Shown piece after piece: positions 1 to 9,388 of a DNA stretch of 64,000 bases. A program made the position numbers and the translations under genes. Under the pieces are notes generated by a model. That model did no database searches, had not been told where the DNA came from, and saw only the letters and a list, made by a program, of their open reading frames with translations. Numbering within the stretch: position 1 is the first letter of the stretch; each line of letters opens with the position of its first letter. Source of the DNA: Methanohalophilus mahii DSM 5219 (lineage in GTDB: Archaea; Halobacteriota; Methanosarcinia; Methanosarcinales; Methanosarcinaceae); assembly GCF_000025865.1 (NCBI RefSeq), contig NC_014002.1:1612001-1676000 (forward strand), written 5' to 3'.

Positions 1-19
1 ATCCCTTCAAGCCTTATTT

Positions 20-1195
20 TCACTCAAACTCATACAATATATTGGCATTTGCCAGGGAATCGGCAATAAGACCATCAATATCCAGTTTTGCTTCTTCTTC
101 GACTACAGCATCATACATGGCCCTTACCTCCGGACGTTCCGGAACTGCTCCACATTCTGCAGAACTCAGAGTGGAAATTTCAAATGTACCTATCTTCCTG
201 GCCATATCGATAATCTCAGTTTTATCAAAACTTATCAGGGGGTGGTATATAGGAAATCCCAGGCCATAAATTTCAGCATGCAGGTTGTAGGTTGTCTGGG
301 AAGCCACCTGACCCAGGGATGACCCGGTAATAATGCCTGATGCTTTTTCTTTTTCCATAACTTCAAAAGCGATCCTGTACATCGTCCTCTTACACAATAT
401 ACATGTATTTTTAAGTGAACAGTTGTCCCGAATTGCCTGCAGATTTTTCCCATTGGGAACTTCATACATTTTCATGGGGGTGCCGGCAGACCAATCGTTA
501 AGCACTTTCACACATTTGATGGCTTTCTGCCGTGTTGCCTCATCGGAAAAGGGCTCATTGTTGCAGAATACAGGAATGACCTTTACACCCCTTCTCATCA
601 GCAACCAGGCAGCAACCGGGGAATCGATCCCCCCTGATAGCAGAACTACCATTTTCCCCTGAGTACCTAACGGAAGACCACCCACACCTTTGGAGATACC
701 AGTAAAGACATAAGCGGCGTTTTGCCTCATTTCCACAAAGATCTCTTTATCAGGGTTATCAAGATTCACTGAAGGGTTCCTTCCCAGTGATTCAAGTTTC
801 TCATAAACTGCATCGCCACAAATTCTTCCTAAATCCGCGGAGGTAAAGGAATGATTTCCCGAGCGACGTGGACGGATTGCAAATGATTCGGATTCTGCGA
901 TGAAATCACCGGCCATTTCAGCACATTCCTCTGCGGCTGATTTCAAATTTGAATCTACTTTACGGGCAAAAGAGGTAGAGACTACCCCGAAAACATTCGA
1001 ACACACCTCTGCGGCTACTGGATCATCGGATTCGACAAAAATACGGCCCCTGTCCCTGATAACCCTATTATATGAAACCGCCTCCTGCTCAAGCATTGCT
1101 TTAAGGTTATTAACCAGTGTACGTTCGAAAAAATTGCGCACACCCATACTTTTCAGGGACAGTTCACCGTATCTTATGATTACTACATTGCTCAT
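20..1195 (-). CDS. thiI: tRNA 4-thiouridine synthase ThiI
   Basis: This ATP-dependent sulfurtransferase makes 4-thiouridine at position 8 of tRNA (family knowledge). The 391-residue product has a THUMP-type RNA-binding region at about residues 60-165 and a PP-loop ATP site, SGGIDS, at 187-192. It has no C-terminal rhodanese domain, unlike E. coli ThiI. A CILC motif at 265-268 matches the CXXC pair that is essential in methanogen ThiI enzymes. The gene stands alone; its stop lies 19 bp from the window edge and the gene is complete. The start ATG follows weakly purine-rich sequence and no strong Shine-Dalgarno site is visible. Confidence 0.95.
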   Translation of the reverse strand: MSNVVIIRYGELSLKSMGVRNFFERTLVNNLKAMLEQEAVSYNRVIRDRGRIFVESDDPVAAEVCSNVFGVVSTSFARKVDSNLKSAAEECAEMAGDFIAESESFAIRPRRSGNHSFTSADLGRICGDAVYEKLESLGRNPSVNLDNPDKEIFVEMRQNAAYVFTGISKGVGGLPLGTQGKMVVLLSGGIDSPVAAWLLMRRGVKVIPVFCNNEPFSDEATRQKAIKCVKVLNDWSAGTPMKMYEVPNGKNLQAIRDNCSLKNTCILCKRTMYRIAFEVMEKEKASGIITGSSLGQVASQTTYNLHAEIYGLGFPIYHPLISFDKTEIIDMARKIGTFEISTLSSAECGAVPERPEVRAMYDAVVEEEAKLDIDGLIADSLANANILYEFE

Positions 1196-1555
1196 AGGGA
1201 AGAAAATTCACATATGTTAATTAAAGCTATTCCATAAAATATAACAATACATATTTAATAGGGAAGATGTAAAAACAGGTTGATGCTCAGAAAGGTTCGC
1301 AGACACAGCAACCAATGAATTGGGAATCGCCGGATTTGTAGTAACCATCCTGCTTTTTGGATATTCATTCATGCGAAATGCCTGACAGTTCAAGGATACA
1401 TGAAAAAAGTATTTGTGGAAAACAAGTTGAATTGTTCCACTACGTTTAAATACAAAAATAATCCTATATGTACAAACGGGATTTACTAAAAAGTGGGGTA
1501 CAAATAATTTACTTTTAGTATAATCCTTTTTCAAAAATGTATGGGGAGATTAAAT
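1196..1555. other. Gap between thiI and a small zinc-ribbon gene; short membrane-segment-like remnant
   Basis: No convincing gene is seen in this 360-bp stretch. It holds the thiI upstream region and, near 1445-1455, a TATA-like TTTAAATAC that could serve the small gene at 1556. One plus-strand reading frame is open from 1284 to 1385. Its last 24 codons encode a plausible single membrane helix ending FMRNA, but it has no start codon or ribosome site at its beginning. It may be a remnant of a small membrane protein or chance. A 105-codon minus-strand frame at 1217-1534 has unconvincing composition and no ribosome site. Confidence 0.4.
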
Positions 1556-1693
1556 ATGACAAGACTGAACATATGTCCAAAATGTCATTCTGAAATGGAA
1601 GTCAATGAAAATGGAATAGAATACTGCAATGTATGCGATTACTGGACAGTCAAGGGAACAGCACGCCTTGATTCGATAACTATACTTGCCTGA
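1556..1693 (+). CDS. Small zinc-ribbon protein, 45 residues
   Basis: This short gene has two CxxC pairs, CPKC at residues 7-10 and CNVC at 24-27, spaced as in a one-knuckle zinc ribbon. The start ATG follows a clear GGGGAG ribosome site at 1543-1548. The stop TGA is part of TGAGGAGGT, so the ribosome site of the next small gene begins at this stop. That spacing suggests the two are translated together. No enzymatic domain is visible. It could be a nucleic-acid-binding or protein-interaction zinc protein (inference). It is too short for many gene callers but is well supported by its cysteine pattern and ribosome site. Confidence 0.6.
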   Translation: MTRLNICPKCHSEMEVNENGIEYCNVCDYWTVKGTARLDSITILA

Positions 1694-1702
1694 GGAGGTA
1701 TT

Positions 1703-1834
1703 ATGATGCAAGCAGCCTCCTCTAAGACATGCACCCAATGCAGGGAAAAGTTAAAAATAATGAAGATGAAATCCAATGTCCTTTACTACTGCCGCAAATG
1801 TGGCAGGACAACTTCTCGGGAATTACTTCACTAA
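1703..1834 (+). CDS. Small two-CxxC zinc-finger protein, 43 residues
   Basis: The product begins with two successive methionines (ATG at 1703 and 1706); the second is better spaced from GGAGGT at 1694-1699. It has CTQC at residues 10-13 and CRKC at 30-33, a typical zinc-binding quartet. It lies 9 bp after the preceding 45-residue zinc-ribbon gene, so the two probably form a small operon. Its stop codon overlaps the stop of the convergent Toprim gene by a few bases, and a hairpin follows at once. The function is not recognised. Confidence 0.6.
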   Translation: MMQAASSKTCTQCREKLKIMKMKSNVLYYCRKCGRTTSRELLH

Positions 1835-2283
1835 TACTGTTGTAAAACAGTATCTTTCATTTTTTTCATGTGGCTGTCAAGACTTTCAACATCTTTTATA
1901 TCCTTCTGAACAAGGGACACCAATCTATTTCTGATAGAAGTATCCACAACGACATCCATATATTCCAGATCTGTAGAAATCTTATCCGCAAGCATGTTTC
2001 CCCTTCTATCCCAATCAGTCAGAATAATAACACAGCGATCCATTTCCCGCAGTTTTTCGGATAGCTCAAGCAGGGGAATATGAGTTACTTTTTTGATAGG
2101 ACCATGTATGCCGAGGCTACGCAATGAAGAAACATCCCTTTTTCCTTCAACCAGAATAATGTCACCTTCATCAGAACATTTGATGAGCTCTTTCAGCAAT
2201 TCATCAAGCAGTTCATATCTTCTCTTAATTTCATACATCGAAGAGGGTGTCAAGGAACTATTGTTCAAAAAAGAAAACATCAA
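1831..2283 (-). CDS. Small Toprim-domain protein, UPF0292 family
   Basis: This 150-residue archaeal protein is essentially one Toprim fold. It shows VEGKRD at 45-50 (the catalytic-type glutamate) and LTDWDRRG at 88-95 (the DxD metal site). Toprim domains occur in primases, topoisomerases and nucleases, but stand-alone UPF0292 proteins have no assigned role. The double-methionine start lies near 2283, and a TATA-like TTTATAAA on the minus strand at about 2303-2310 could be its promoter. Its stop TAG overlaps the end of the convergent small zinc-finger gene. The last codons form a hairpin. Confidence 0.8.
   Translation of the reverse strand: MMFSFLNNSSLTPSSMYEIKRRYELLDELLKELIKCSDEGDIILVEGKRDVSSLRSLGIHGPIKKVTHIPLLELSEKLREMDRCVIILTDWDRRGNMLADKISTDLEYMDVVVDTSIRNRLVSLVQKDIKDVESLDSHMKKMKDTVLQQY
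1834..1853. terminator. Hairpin shared by two convergent genes
   Basis: A perfect 8-bp stem (ATACTGTT and AACAGTAT) closes over a GTAA loop. It begins at the last base of the plus-strand zinc-finger stop codon and lies inside the last codons of the minus-strand Toprim gene. On the plus strand it is followed by TCTTTCATTTTTTTC, a terminator-like tail. Confidence 0.55.
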
Positions 2284-2383
2284 TAGCCATATAAATGGAA
2301 AATTTATAAAAATAACCCTTCCGTTGAGGGTCGAAAGTAATATATAGAAATCTTTTCAAAATATAATAAGAAGGAGGGGTTTT

Positions 2384-2590
2384 TTGAGCTGTATATTTTG
2401 TGGAAAAGAATGTATGGATTACGACATAGAGGGTGGATCCGAAAAAGACGCCGAACCAGGGAAAATAATAGGGAAAGTCCATATATGTATGGACTGTATC
2501 GAAGAATTGCGAGATGTATTGGGAGTCACCCCTCTTGAGAGAGAAGTTTCTTCCATAGAATATGAGATAGTTGAAGAGACTATCCGTTGA
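2384..2590 (+). CDS. Small cysteine-rich protein, 68 residues, coupled to a PaaK-like ligase
   Basis: Translation probably starts at TTG: AAGGAGGGG lies just upstream, and a TATATA box at about 2340-2346 fits. The product has CIFC at residues 3-6, then another cysteine at 10 (GKEC), and CMDC at 35-38, suggesting a zinc or Fe-S site. Its stop TGA overlaps the TTG start of the adenylate-forming enzyme downstream (TTGA), so the two are probably translationally coupled. It may be an accessory or metal-binding partner of that enzyme (inference). I do not recognise the family. Confidence 0.65.
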   Translation: MSCIFCGKECMDYDIEGGSEKDAEPGKIIGKVHICMDCIEELRDVLGVTPLEREVSSIEYEIVEETIR

Positions 2591-3951
2591 TAAATAAGGA
2601 GGATGATTTTATCCCTTATTTTAACCCTGAAATGGAAAACTTAGGAAGAGAAGAACTGGATAACCTTGTTGATGAAAGGATTAAATATACTGTCAAGTAT
2701 GCAGCAGAAAATTCGCCATTTTACAGAAAATGGTTCAGGGAAAATAATGTCACACCCGCAGACATCTCCACCCATGAGGATTTGCTGGAGTTACCAATTG
2801 TTACAAGTGACACCATAAGAAACAACCAGCCTCCTGAAACACCGGATTTTCGTTTCAAGAGTGTAGACTGGAAAGATGTCTATACCGTGCATGAGACCAG
2901 TGGAACCAGCGGGGTACCCAAATCATTTTTCCTTACATGGGCAGACTGGCAGAGGTACGCCCAGAAATATGGCAGAAGTTTTGTATCACAGAATTTTAAT
3001 GAAGATGACAGGGTAATCATGTGCGCTTCCTATGGCATGAACGTGGGAGCAAACACGATGACCCTTGCAGCCCGGGATATTGGCATGGCAATCATACCCG
3101 AAGGAAAATGCACGTTCCCTCCCCGAATACTTGAAAGTTACCAGCCCACCGGTATTGTTGCAAGTGTATTCAAACTGCTACGTCTTGCAAAAAGGCTTAG
3201 AAAACAGGGAATAGAACCCCCCGAAACCTCAATTAACAAAATGGTGGTCGGCGGGGAAAGTTTTGCAGAAGAAGCCAGGACATATCTTGAAGAGGTATGG
3301 GACTGTCCGGTTTACAATACCTATGGAAGCACCGAAGGTACCATGTGCGGGGAGTGCAGAATGAAAAACGGATTGCATGTACCCGAGGATATTGTGCATC
3401 TGGATGTCTATGACCCACACAAAAAGACCTTTGTAAAAGATGGTGAATGCGGCAGGATCGTGCTAACAACATTACTTGCACCAGGGGAAAGGTGTGGAAG
3501 CCTGCTGTTAAATTACGATACTGAAGACACGACCGTAGTTGTCTCCAGGGATAAATGTGAATGTGGAAGGACACACATGCGAATATTAAATCCTCAAAGG
3601 GAAGCCGAGACATTCTGGGTGGAAGAGACACCTTTCAACCGTGTGGACGTCGAAAAAGGAGTTTTCCAGAGGGATAACATGGAATACCTGACCGGCGAAT
3701 ATGAGGCATTCCTTTACGGAGAAACAGGAAACACCACTTTACGGGTAAGTCTTGAATGTGAGGAACCCGAAATATGTGACCGTGAAAATGTTCAGGAGAA
3801 CTTCCTGAAAAGTTTCCTGCAATACAAACCTGGCCTGCAGGATGCCTATAATGAGGAGGCCTTTGAGATATTATTCAATTTCCTTCCTGAAGGTGAGATG
3901 GATTTCTATAAAGTAAAGGGGCGCCCAAAAAGAGTAGTGGACAGGAGATGA
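2587..3951 (+). CDS. PaaK-like adenylate-forming enzyme, coenzyme F390 synthetase family
   Basis: The 454-residue product belongs to the phenylacetate-CoA ligase/coenzyme F390 synthetase group of the ANL superfamily. The adenylation P-loop TSGTSGVPK is at 104-112 and YGSTEG at about 241-246. In methanogens such proteins are often called F390 synthetases, which join AMP or GMP to F420, but the substrate cannot be read from sequence. A cysteine cluster near residue 320 (CECGRTH) is typical of PaaK-like proteins. The annotated start is TTG overlapping the previous stop. AAGGAGG at 2596-2602 lies inside the reading frame and leads only to a 14-codon out-of-frame ATG, so the true start is uncertain. 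Confidence 0.8.
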   Translation: MINKEDDFIPYFNPEMENLGREELDNLVDERIKYTVKYAAENSPFYRKWFRENNVTPADISTHEDLLELPIVTSDTIRNNQPPETPDFRFKSVDWKDVYTVHETSGTSGVPKSFFLTWADWQRYAQKYGRSFVSQNFNEDDRVIMCASYGMNVGANTMTLAARDIGMAIIPEGKCTFPPRILESYQPTGIVASVFKLLRLAKRLRKQGIEPPETSINKMVVGGESFAEEARTYLEEVWDCPVYNTYGSTEGTMCGECRMKNGLHVPEDIVHLDVYDPHKKTFVKDGECGRIVLTTLLAPGERCGSLLLNYDTEDTTVVVSRDKCECGRTHMRILNPQREAETFWVEETPFNRVDVEKGVFQRDNMEYLTGEYEAFLYGETGNTTLRVSLECEEPEICDRENVQENFLKSFLQYKPGLQDAYNEEAFEILFNFLPEGEMDFYKVKGRPKRVVDRR

Positions 3952-3962
3952 ATTATCTCCTG
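3942..3962. terminator. Hairpin over the stop codons of two convergent genes
   Basis: A perfect 8-bp stem, CAGGAGAT and ATCTCCTG, closes over GAATT. It contains the TGA of the plus-strand PaaK-like gene and the TAA of the minus-strand acylphosphatase gene. The two genes end 1 bp apart, so this hairpin is the only visible structure that could separate the transcripts. Confidence 0.5.
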
Positions 3963-4231
3963 ATACTGAAATCTTTAAATTCGCCTGTTGGTGGCTCCCA
4001 AACTATTTCGACATCTCTGACCTGGGATGCAGGAGGACCCTCTTTGAGAGCATCCAAAAGGGCATCTATTTTTTTCTTGCTGCCTTCGACAACAGCTTTG
4101 ACCCTGCCGTCCGAGAGGTTTACCACATAACCGGTAAGCCCGATGTCGGATGCTTTCTGCATGGTAAAGGAGCGAAAGAAAACACCCTGCACAATACCGG
4201 ATACATGTATTATTGCACGTTCCATATCCAT
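3953..4231 (-). CDS. acyP: Acylphosphatase
   Basis: A 92-residue small enzyme that hydrolyses acyl phosphates such as carbamoyl or acetyl phosphate (family knowledge). The substrate loop GIVQGVFFRS contains the catalytic Arg20, and Asn38 in GYVVNLSDG is the second catalytic residue. Length and motif spacing are normal. No clear ribosome site precedes either ATG (residues 1 and 3), so a leaderless transcript is possible. It converges on the PaaK-like gene with a shared hairpin. It lies 21 bp after the end of thrS on the same strand. Confidence 0.92.
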   Translation of the reverse strand: MDMERAIIHVSGIVQGVFFRSFTMQKASDIGLTGYVVNLSDGRVKAVVEGSKKKIDALLDALKEGPPASQVRDVEIVWEPPTGEFKDFSIRR

Positions 4232-4252
4232 AAATTAATTTTCGAGATGATA

Positions 4253-6148
4253 TTATATGAATCTTGGTCTCATGCTAAGTTTTTGTGCAAGAGGCAGGTG
4301 ACCCTGAGGCATCCCGGCAGTCTCTTTAAGAATGCGGCTGTTGAGTTCATCCACAGACATCTCAACCTTGGAAGGCTTCTTTGGTTTGGATTCTTCCCTC
4401 ACAGTAACATTGACTTTACCGCTTTCGGCTTCCCTGTCACCAACAACTACCACATAGGGCACCCATTCCTGCCCTGCATTACGTATCTTTTTGCCTACTG
4501 TTTCTTCCCTGTCATCTATATCCACACGACACTGAATACGTGATGCAACCTCTTCGGCAAATTCCATATGTCGCTCTGCAATGGGTATGACCCTGACCTG
4601 TGTGGGTGATAACCAGACAGGAAGCATCGGGACTTCTCCCCCTTCGGCCTTCATCGAGGCTTTTTCCAGCAGGGAATAAATACAACGCTCAATTGCTCCG
4701 CTGGGCGAACAATGTAATACGACAGGTCTTTTGGCCTCCCCGGCCTGGTCGATGTACTTAATATCGTATCGTTCTGCATTTTCCACATCTATCTGGACTG
4801 TGGAAAGCGCACTTGCCTTTTTCAGGGCATCCACAAAATTGAACTCGAACTTGAGCACAAAGTAGAAGAAACGTTTTTCCCACATTTCCACAAGAACAGG
4901 TTTATTGACTTTCTTTGCAAGAGCAGTGATGAAGTCCTTGTTCTCCTCATAAAAGTCCCGGGTAAGTCTGATTGCAACTTCATAATCGGAGACATCTATT
5001 CCGACATCTTTCAGCACATCTATTGACATCTGGTACTGGCGGCCGAATTGTTCGACAGCCTGGTCCATATCCCCGCACATGGTATGCATATCCGGCATAG
5101 TGAAAGCCCGCAGCCTGCGCAGGCCCACCAGTTCTCCCCTCTGTTCCTTACGGAAACTGTAACGTGTAAGTTCCACCATCTTCATCGGGAGGTTGTGGTG
5201 GGAGATGGTCATATCATGACTCATCAAAAACTGACCAAAGCATGCAGCAAATCTCAAAAACATGTGGCGTTTATCGGATTCGATGGAATACTGACGTGCA
5301 GGGAATCTATCCAGGTACTTCTTGAGAGTTGGATGGTTCATATCGTACATCAAAGGTGTTTCTACTTCCATTGCTCCTTCCCTGGAAGAAGAATCCAGCA
5401 CATAACGCTCAAGCAGGGATTTTATCAGCCTGCCTTTGGGATAATAACGCATGTTACCGGAATCTGACCCGGGTTCATAATCAGCAATCTCAAGTCTGCG
5501 CATCAATTCAACATGAGGGGGCACCTTCTCCACAGCCCTGCTTTTGGAGATTTCATGATCCACAAAGGTACCGAGATTCGCATGATCGTTGAAGTTGAAA
5601 CCATCAACATCATGCAGCACACCGTCAGGAGTCAGGACCTTCCAGTAAGATCTGGCCGTACTTTCGGCTTTCAGAGCTTCAGATACAACTTCTTCCTCTG
5701 TATCTACGCCTTCACCACAAGATTCAGTTTCAGGGTTGATAGTTCGGGAAAGTTCAGATAGGGGATGCCCTTTGCAACTGATTTTGAATGCTTTGTACCA
5801 CCCAAAAGGAGCACGTTTTACATTAAATGAATCAATAAGACTCTTTTCAATATCCTTCATTACAGAAACCGCAATCTTCGGAGAAGAAAGGTCGGAACTT
5901 AAATGGGCATAAGGATACAGCATTACACTGTCTGTATTTACCTGGGATGCAGTCTTTTTGATCTCAGCAACAGCCTTTTCAGCTACATCTTTCGGGTTTG
6001 CCTCATCAGTACCTTCCACCGCCATGAAAACGGTCAAAGCTTCATCTAGCCTACCTTTTTTGAAGGAATCCTCTATCTGCTCTGCAACAGGAGTACTTTT
6101 TTTCACTTCATATTCAATATAATCGGAATGGATAAGCAATAATTGCAT
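4253..6148 (-). CDS. thrS: Threonyl-tRNA synthetase, archaeal type
   Basis: Class II aminoacyl-tRNA synthetase charging tRNA-Thr. I place the start at the ATG at 6148 because GAGGTGA lies four bases upstream and the product then begins [15 protein letters not shown], the usual archaeal N-terminus. The open frame runs 12 codons further upstream without a ribosome site. The 631-residue product starts with the archaeal D-aminoacyl-tRNA deacylase-like editing domain (about 1-140). The catalytic core follows, with a motif-2 region [14 protein letters not shown] and a C-terminal anticodon-binding domain. It lies between acyP and the AI-2E transporter on the same strand. Confidence 0.95.
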   Translation of the reverse strand: MQLLLIHSDYIEYEVKKSTPVAEQIEDSFKKGRLDEALTVFMAVEGTDEANPKDVAEKAVAEIKKTASQVNTDSVMLYPYAHLSSDLSSPKIAVSVMKDIEKSLIDSFNVKRAPFGWYKAFKISCKGHPLSELSRTINPETESCGEGVDTEEEVVSEALKAESTARSYWKVLTPDGVLHDVDGFNFNDHANLGTFVDHEISKSRAVEKVPPHVELMRRLEIADYEPGSDSGNMRYYPKGRLIKSLLERYVLDSSSREGAMEVETPLMYDMNHPTLKKYLDRFPARQYSIESDKRHMFLRFAACFGQFLMSHDMTISHHNLPMKMVELTRYSFRKEQRGELVGLRRLRAFTMPDMHTMCGDMDQAVEQFGRQYQMSIDVLKDVGIDVSDYEVAIRLTRDFYEENKDFITALAKKVNKPVLVEMWEKRFFYFVLKFEFNFVDALKKASALSTVQIDVENAERYDIKYIDQAGEAKRPVVLHCSPSGAIERCIYSLLEKASMKAEGGEVPMLPVWLSPTQVRVIPIAERHMEFAEEVASRIQCRVDIDDREETVGKKIRNAGQEWVPYVVVVGDREAESGKVNVTVREESKPKKPSKVEMSVDELNSRILKETAGMPQGHLPLAQKLSMRPRFI

Positions 6149-6200
6149 AAACTCACCTCGGGTCTTCTGGATAAATTGGAACAATCCTTATTAACCTTTT

Positions 6201-7295
6201 TCAAATGGAATCATCTGTAAGGCATGCTTCATCCGAATCCTTGCCGGTATCTTCAGTATCCTGACTGTTCGAATTGTCAATATATACCCGGTAAGCCGCT
6301 ACCAAAGCCCCCAGGAGTACCGGAGCGGCAAAGAATCCTGCTATTCCCCCTACAAAACCTCCACCCAGAAATACCACGACAAGTACGACCGGATGTATCT
6401 GGGATTTCATACTCACAAAATACGGACGCAGGAAAAGTTCAGGCGGGACGTATATTACTATAGATGACACAATGAAAAAGATAATTGCAGCCTCTGCGCC
6501 CATTTCTATGTACCTGATAACAGATAGAATCAGAAGCACCATATAACCTGCAAAAAAGGGAATCACAGAAGCAATAAATATCAGGGTCGCAAGTGCCAGT
6601 ATATGAGATAAACCAAAGGCATAAAACACAACTACTGAAATCGTACTTACAGTCAGAGCAGCATAGGCATTACCTATAAATATTCCACTCAGTATCCGAT
6701 CCAGCTCCCTAAGGTAGCGGCCTGTATTTAATTGGGTTCCCTTTGGGGCAATACACACTGCTGATGCATACAGTTTCTCACCTTCAAGCAACAGGAAATA
6801 GCAAACAAAGATTGCCACAACCAGATTGATCATAAACATACCCAGACTTTTGGCATATGAAACAAAACCCAGACTACCTGCAAAAGAAAGAATCGAAAGC
6901 GATGAATCCCAAACAAGCTGGTTGACACGTTCAAAATATGTACCAGGCAATATTGCCCTTATAAAATCAAATATGATCTCAAGGACCTGTGACTGGTTTT
7001 CGATTACCCAGATAAGCTGTCTGAATATCTCTACAAAACCGGTGCCTATGATGATAACAAGAGGAGTTACGATAAACATTGTCGCAATGAATGCCCCGTA
7101 ATGGTTTTTCTTGTTTATCTTGTCATATATAGGCCTGCATATATAGGCAAAAACCAGACCCAACACGATACCGTCTGCAAGAGGCAAAAGGATTTTCACA
7201 AGAGCCAGGAAAAGAATGAAAAAAGCAAGTAAAGCAAGTATTTTCCACCTGTTTTCGATAATTACGGATACACCGTCTATATCTTTTAACTCCAT
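6201..7295 (-). CDS. AI-2E/PerM-family membrane transporter
   Basis: The 364-residue product has the pattern of the AI-2E exporter (PerM/TqsA) superfamily. Two hydrophobic segments lie at about residues 17-55, then comes a long loop, and multiple membrane helices fill 135-335, ending in the glycine-rich FLGGGFVGGIAGFFAAPVL motif. Substrates of archaeal members are unknown; some bacterial members move quorum signals or act as Na+(Li+)/H+ antiporters. GGGAGT precedes the ATG. The C-terminal tail after residue 345 is acidic and hydrophilic. It lies 52 bp upstream of thrS in the same direction. Confidence 0.8.
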   Translation of the reverse strand: MELKDIDGVSVIIENRWKILALLAFFILFLALVKILLPLADGIVLGLVFAYICRPIYDKINKKNHYGAFIATMFIVTPLVIIIGTGFVEIFRQLIWVIENQSQVLEIIFDFIRAILPGTYFERVNQLVWDSSLSILSFAGSLGFVSYAKSLGMFMINLVVAIFVCYFLLLEGEKLYASAVCIAPKGTQLNTGRYLRELDRILSGIFIGNAYAALTVSTISVVVFYAFGLSHILALATLIFIASVIPFFAGYMVLLILSVIRYIEMGAEAAIIFFIVSSIVIYVPPELFLRPYFVSMKSQIHPVVLVVVFLGGGFVGGIAGFFAAPVLLGALVAAYRVYIDNSNSQDTEDTGKDSDEACLTDDSI

Positions 7296-7374
7296 GAAAC
7301 TCCCTTACATTACTGATAATATTCTCTGAATAAACTACCTTACATTACTATTTCATTATATTAAAAGCAGCGCA

Positions 7375-9348
7375 TCAAATGTCAGGAATGATACGATTAG
7401 CATACCGGATTACCACACAGGACTCGTTGCATTTTCCACATCCTGTACATGAATCATGAATTTTTATTTTGCCGTTTTTCAATTCGATGGAACCTTTATC
7501 ACATGCGTTGAGACATACCCCACAGCCACTGCAACGGGCAATACGTAGCAACTGCAGGCATGCATTCCTGTACATCCTGTCTGCAAGTTTCCTGTCAGCA
7601 GCTGTAACTTTCAAGTTACCCGATGCAAAGAATTTAACCGTATATGAGCGGCCCTTTGCGAGGACAACACCTATCTCAGGGGAATATACGACATTACCCA
7701 GCATTCTCATTACATCCGCTGCTTCTGACAGCGACACCCCGCGTATCCCGGCCTCTACAGAAAAATCACCCCCGCTACAGACAGAATGCCCGGAAACTGC
7801 ACTTATGCTGAAATCTTCTGTTTCAAGGGGTGTGATAGATATTCCCAGCTGTTTTGCCAGGGCAAGCATTTTAGGAGGGTGCTGCTGCCAGCGCCAGAAA
7901 CCATATTCGGCATATTCAGGGGGCAGGCCCTTTGAAGCCGTCCATTTTTGCAGGTATGCCATCCATCTTTCATACAGGTCGGGGAACAATTGCCTGACCC
8001 TCTCGAATTCACATTCAAGGGTAGAAGGGCAAAGATAGCAGCCCACCCTTTCAAAGCCCATGTCATAGAGGGGGTTATAAGCAAGGTTTTTCCAGTAGAT
8101 ATACAACCAGACTTCAATAGCCCTCCACTGCCTGATTGGAAAAACATTCAGCTGGCCCGGCACAAAGGGATTGGCCTCTGTTGGTGCGGTCTCCTGCCTG
8201 GAAAAGGACTCATATTTGCGTTTCCCGTCAACTGCAAGACAGGGATTCTCTGCACTGCAGGACTCAAAAGCCGAATTCGCAGGGGCCAGTTTACAGACTT
8301 TACAACACCAGCGGAAATCCTTGCCCGGGGGACCGAAACTTTCCACATTATCCCAGAAATCATTCTCTGCCCTTTTTTCAATAAGTTCTATACTATTGTC
8401 ATTGCAAAAATCATGTGCAAATTGCACGGTCTCAGGAAATTCTATACCCGTATTGAGAAAAATTGCCCTGAGACGGCTGACATCCAGTGCCCTTCTGGCA
8501 AGGTCCAGCACAACCAGACTATCCTTGCCGCCACTGAATGATACGTTGACCGGGAAGGAAGAATAGGCGGGGTCATTGCCAATTCCTTTTATCATGTTTA
8601 TAGCATTGGATTCTATTTTTTTGAGAGAAGTGTGGTTGGCCCTGATGACAGAATCCATGGAAGGCGCTGGATGATTCAGGTTTGCAGAATTTTTTTTGAT
8701 TTTCTTGACCCGGAGCAAAGGTTTGCCCGGCCTGAAATTAGCTGAATCCTCAAGAGAGGTCCCAATACCCACCATTTTTCCACATCGCAGCAATACCGGG
8801 TCACCTTTTTCAATATCCGCTGAAAAATGATCGATTCCCTCCATGGAAATTTTTTTACCATTAAGATGGCGCCCGGTATAATGAAGATGTGCCGTTTTTG
8901 AATGCGTATGGTTTACAAGGACGCCGGCACCCATGTACGTGGGTTCAAACCTGAATTGTTTTTGCAGTATATCAAAATACATATGACCGATAAGTATGCC
9001 ATCAACCAGCACCTCATCATTGCGGTCATCCCCGGCAACCTTGTTCAACAGTATGATCCTATCAACAAAAGGATTACAACCATACAGTTGCCTTAGCAGG
9101 CCATCAAGTAAGTCCCTTTCATAAGCAGAAGCAAATCTCACATCTGAAGGAGAAGTAAGGGATAATTTCGTACCTTCACTGCCACAAGTGTCACAGACAG
9201 GACCTATTAAAGGCACATTGCAGGAGCTACACCAGAAAATATGGTCGGTTAGCACCTGCTTATTAGACCGATTTCGGGTCTTTCTGGTTTTTGGACGACT
9301 CTTTTTGCTTGCGGAAGCAAAGGTAAATGTGGAGCGTTTTTTTTGCAT
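7375..9348 (-). CDS. PAPS-reductase-like PP-loop protein with zinc ribbon and C-terminal ferredoxin domain
   Basis: The open frame starts at 9453 inside the upstream gene; I prefer ATG 9348, just after that gene ends, giving 657 residues. In order it has a basic N-terminus, a zinc ribbon (CSSC...CDTC, about 40-55), a PUA-like region near 170-215, a PP-loop SGGKDS at 272-277 and a CCKVCK motif. A PAPS-reductase-like core follows, then two CxxCxxCxxxC ferredoxin motifs at the end. This architecture is typical of methanogens, where the true substrate is unclear: sulfite or APS reduction and RNA or cofactor sulfuration are both possible. The PUA region suggests RNA contact (inference). It probably shares a transcript with the flavoprotein pair upstream. 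Confidence 0.8.
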   Translation of the reverse strand: MQKKRSTFTFASASKKSRPKTRKTRNRSNKQVLTDHIFWCSSCNVPLIGPVCDTCGSEGTKLSLTSPSDVRFASAYERDLLDGLLRQLYGCNPFVDRIILLNKVAGDDRNDEVLVDGILIGHMYFDILQKQFRFEPTYMGAGVLVNHTHSKTAHLHYTGRHLNGKKISMEGIDHFSADIEKGDPVLLRCGKMVGIGTSLEDSANFRPGKPLLRVKKIKKNSANLNHPAPSMDSVIRANHTSLKKIESNAINMIKGIGNDPAYSSFPVNVSFSGGKDSLVVLDLARRALDVSRLRAIFLNTGIEFPETVQFAHDFCNDNSIELIEKRAENDFWDNVESFGPPGKDFRWCCKVCKLAPANSAFESCSAENPCLAVDGKRKYESFSRQETAPTEANPFVPGQLNVFPIRQWRAIEVWLYIYWKNLAYNPLYDMGFERVGCYLCPSTLECEFERVRQLFPDLYERWMAYLQKWTASKGLPPEYAEYGFWRWQQHPPKMLALAKQLGISITPLETEDFSISAVSGHSVCSGGDFSVEAGIRGVSLSEAADVMRMLGNVVYSPEIGVVLAKGRSYTVKFFASGNLKVTAADRKLADRMYRNACLQLLRIARCSGCGVCLNACDKGSIELKNGKIKIHDSCTGCGKCNESCVVIRYANRIIPDI

Positions 9349-9388
9349 TTTATAGTTTTTATATGTGCTTTTTTCAATTAACCTTTCG

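Noticed and set aside
1217..1534. A 105-codon minus-strand frame between thiI and the small zinc gene
   Set aside because: There is no ribosome site, the amino-acid pattern is unlike a protein, and no family is recognisable.
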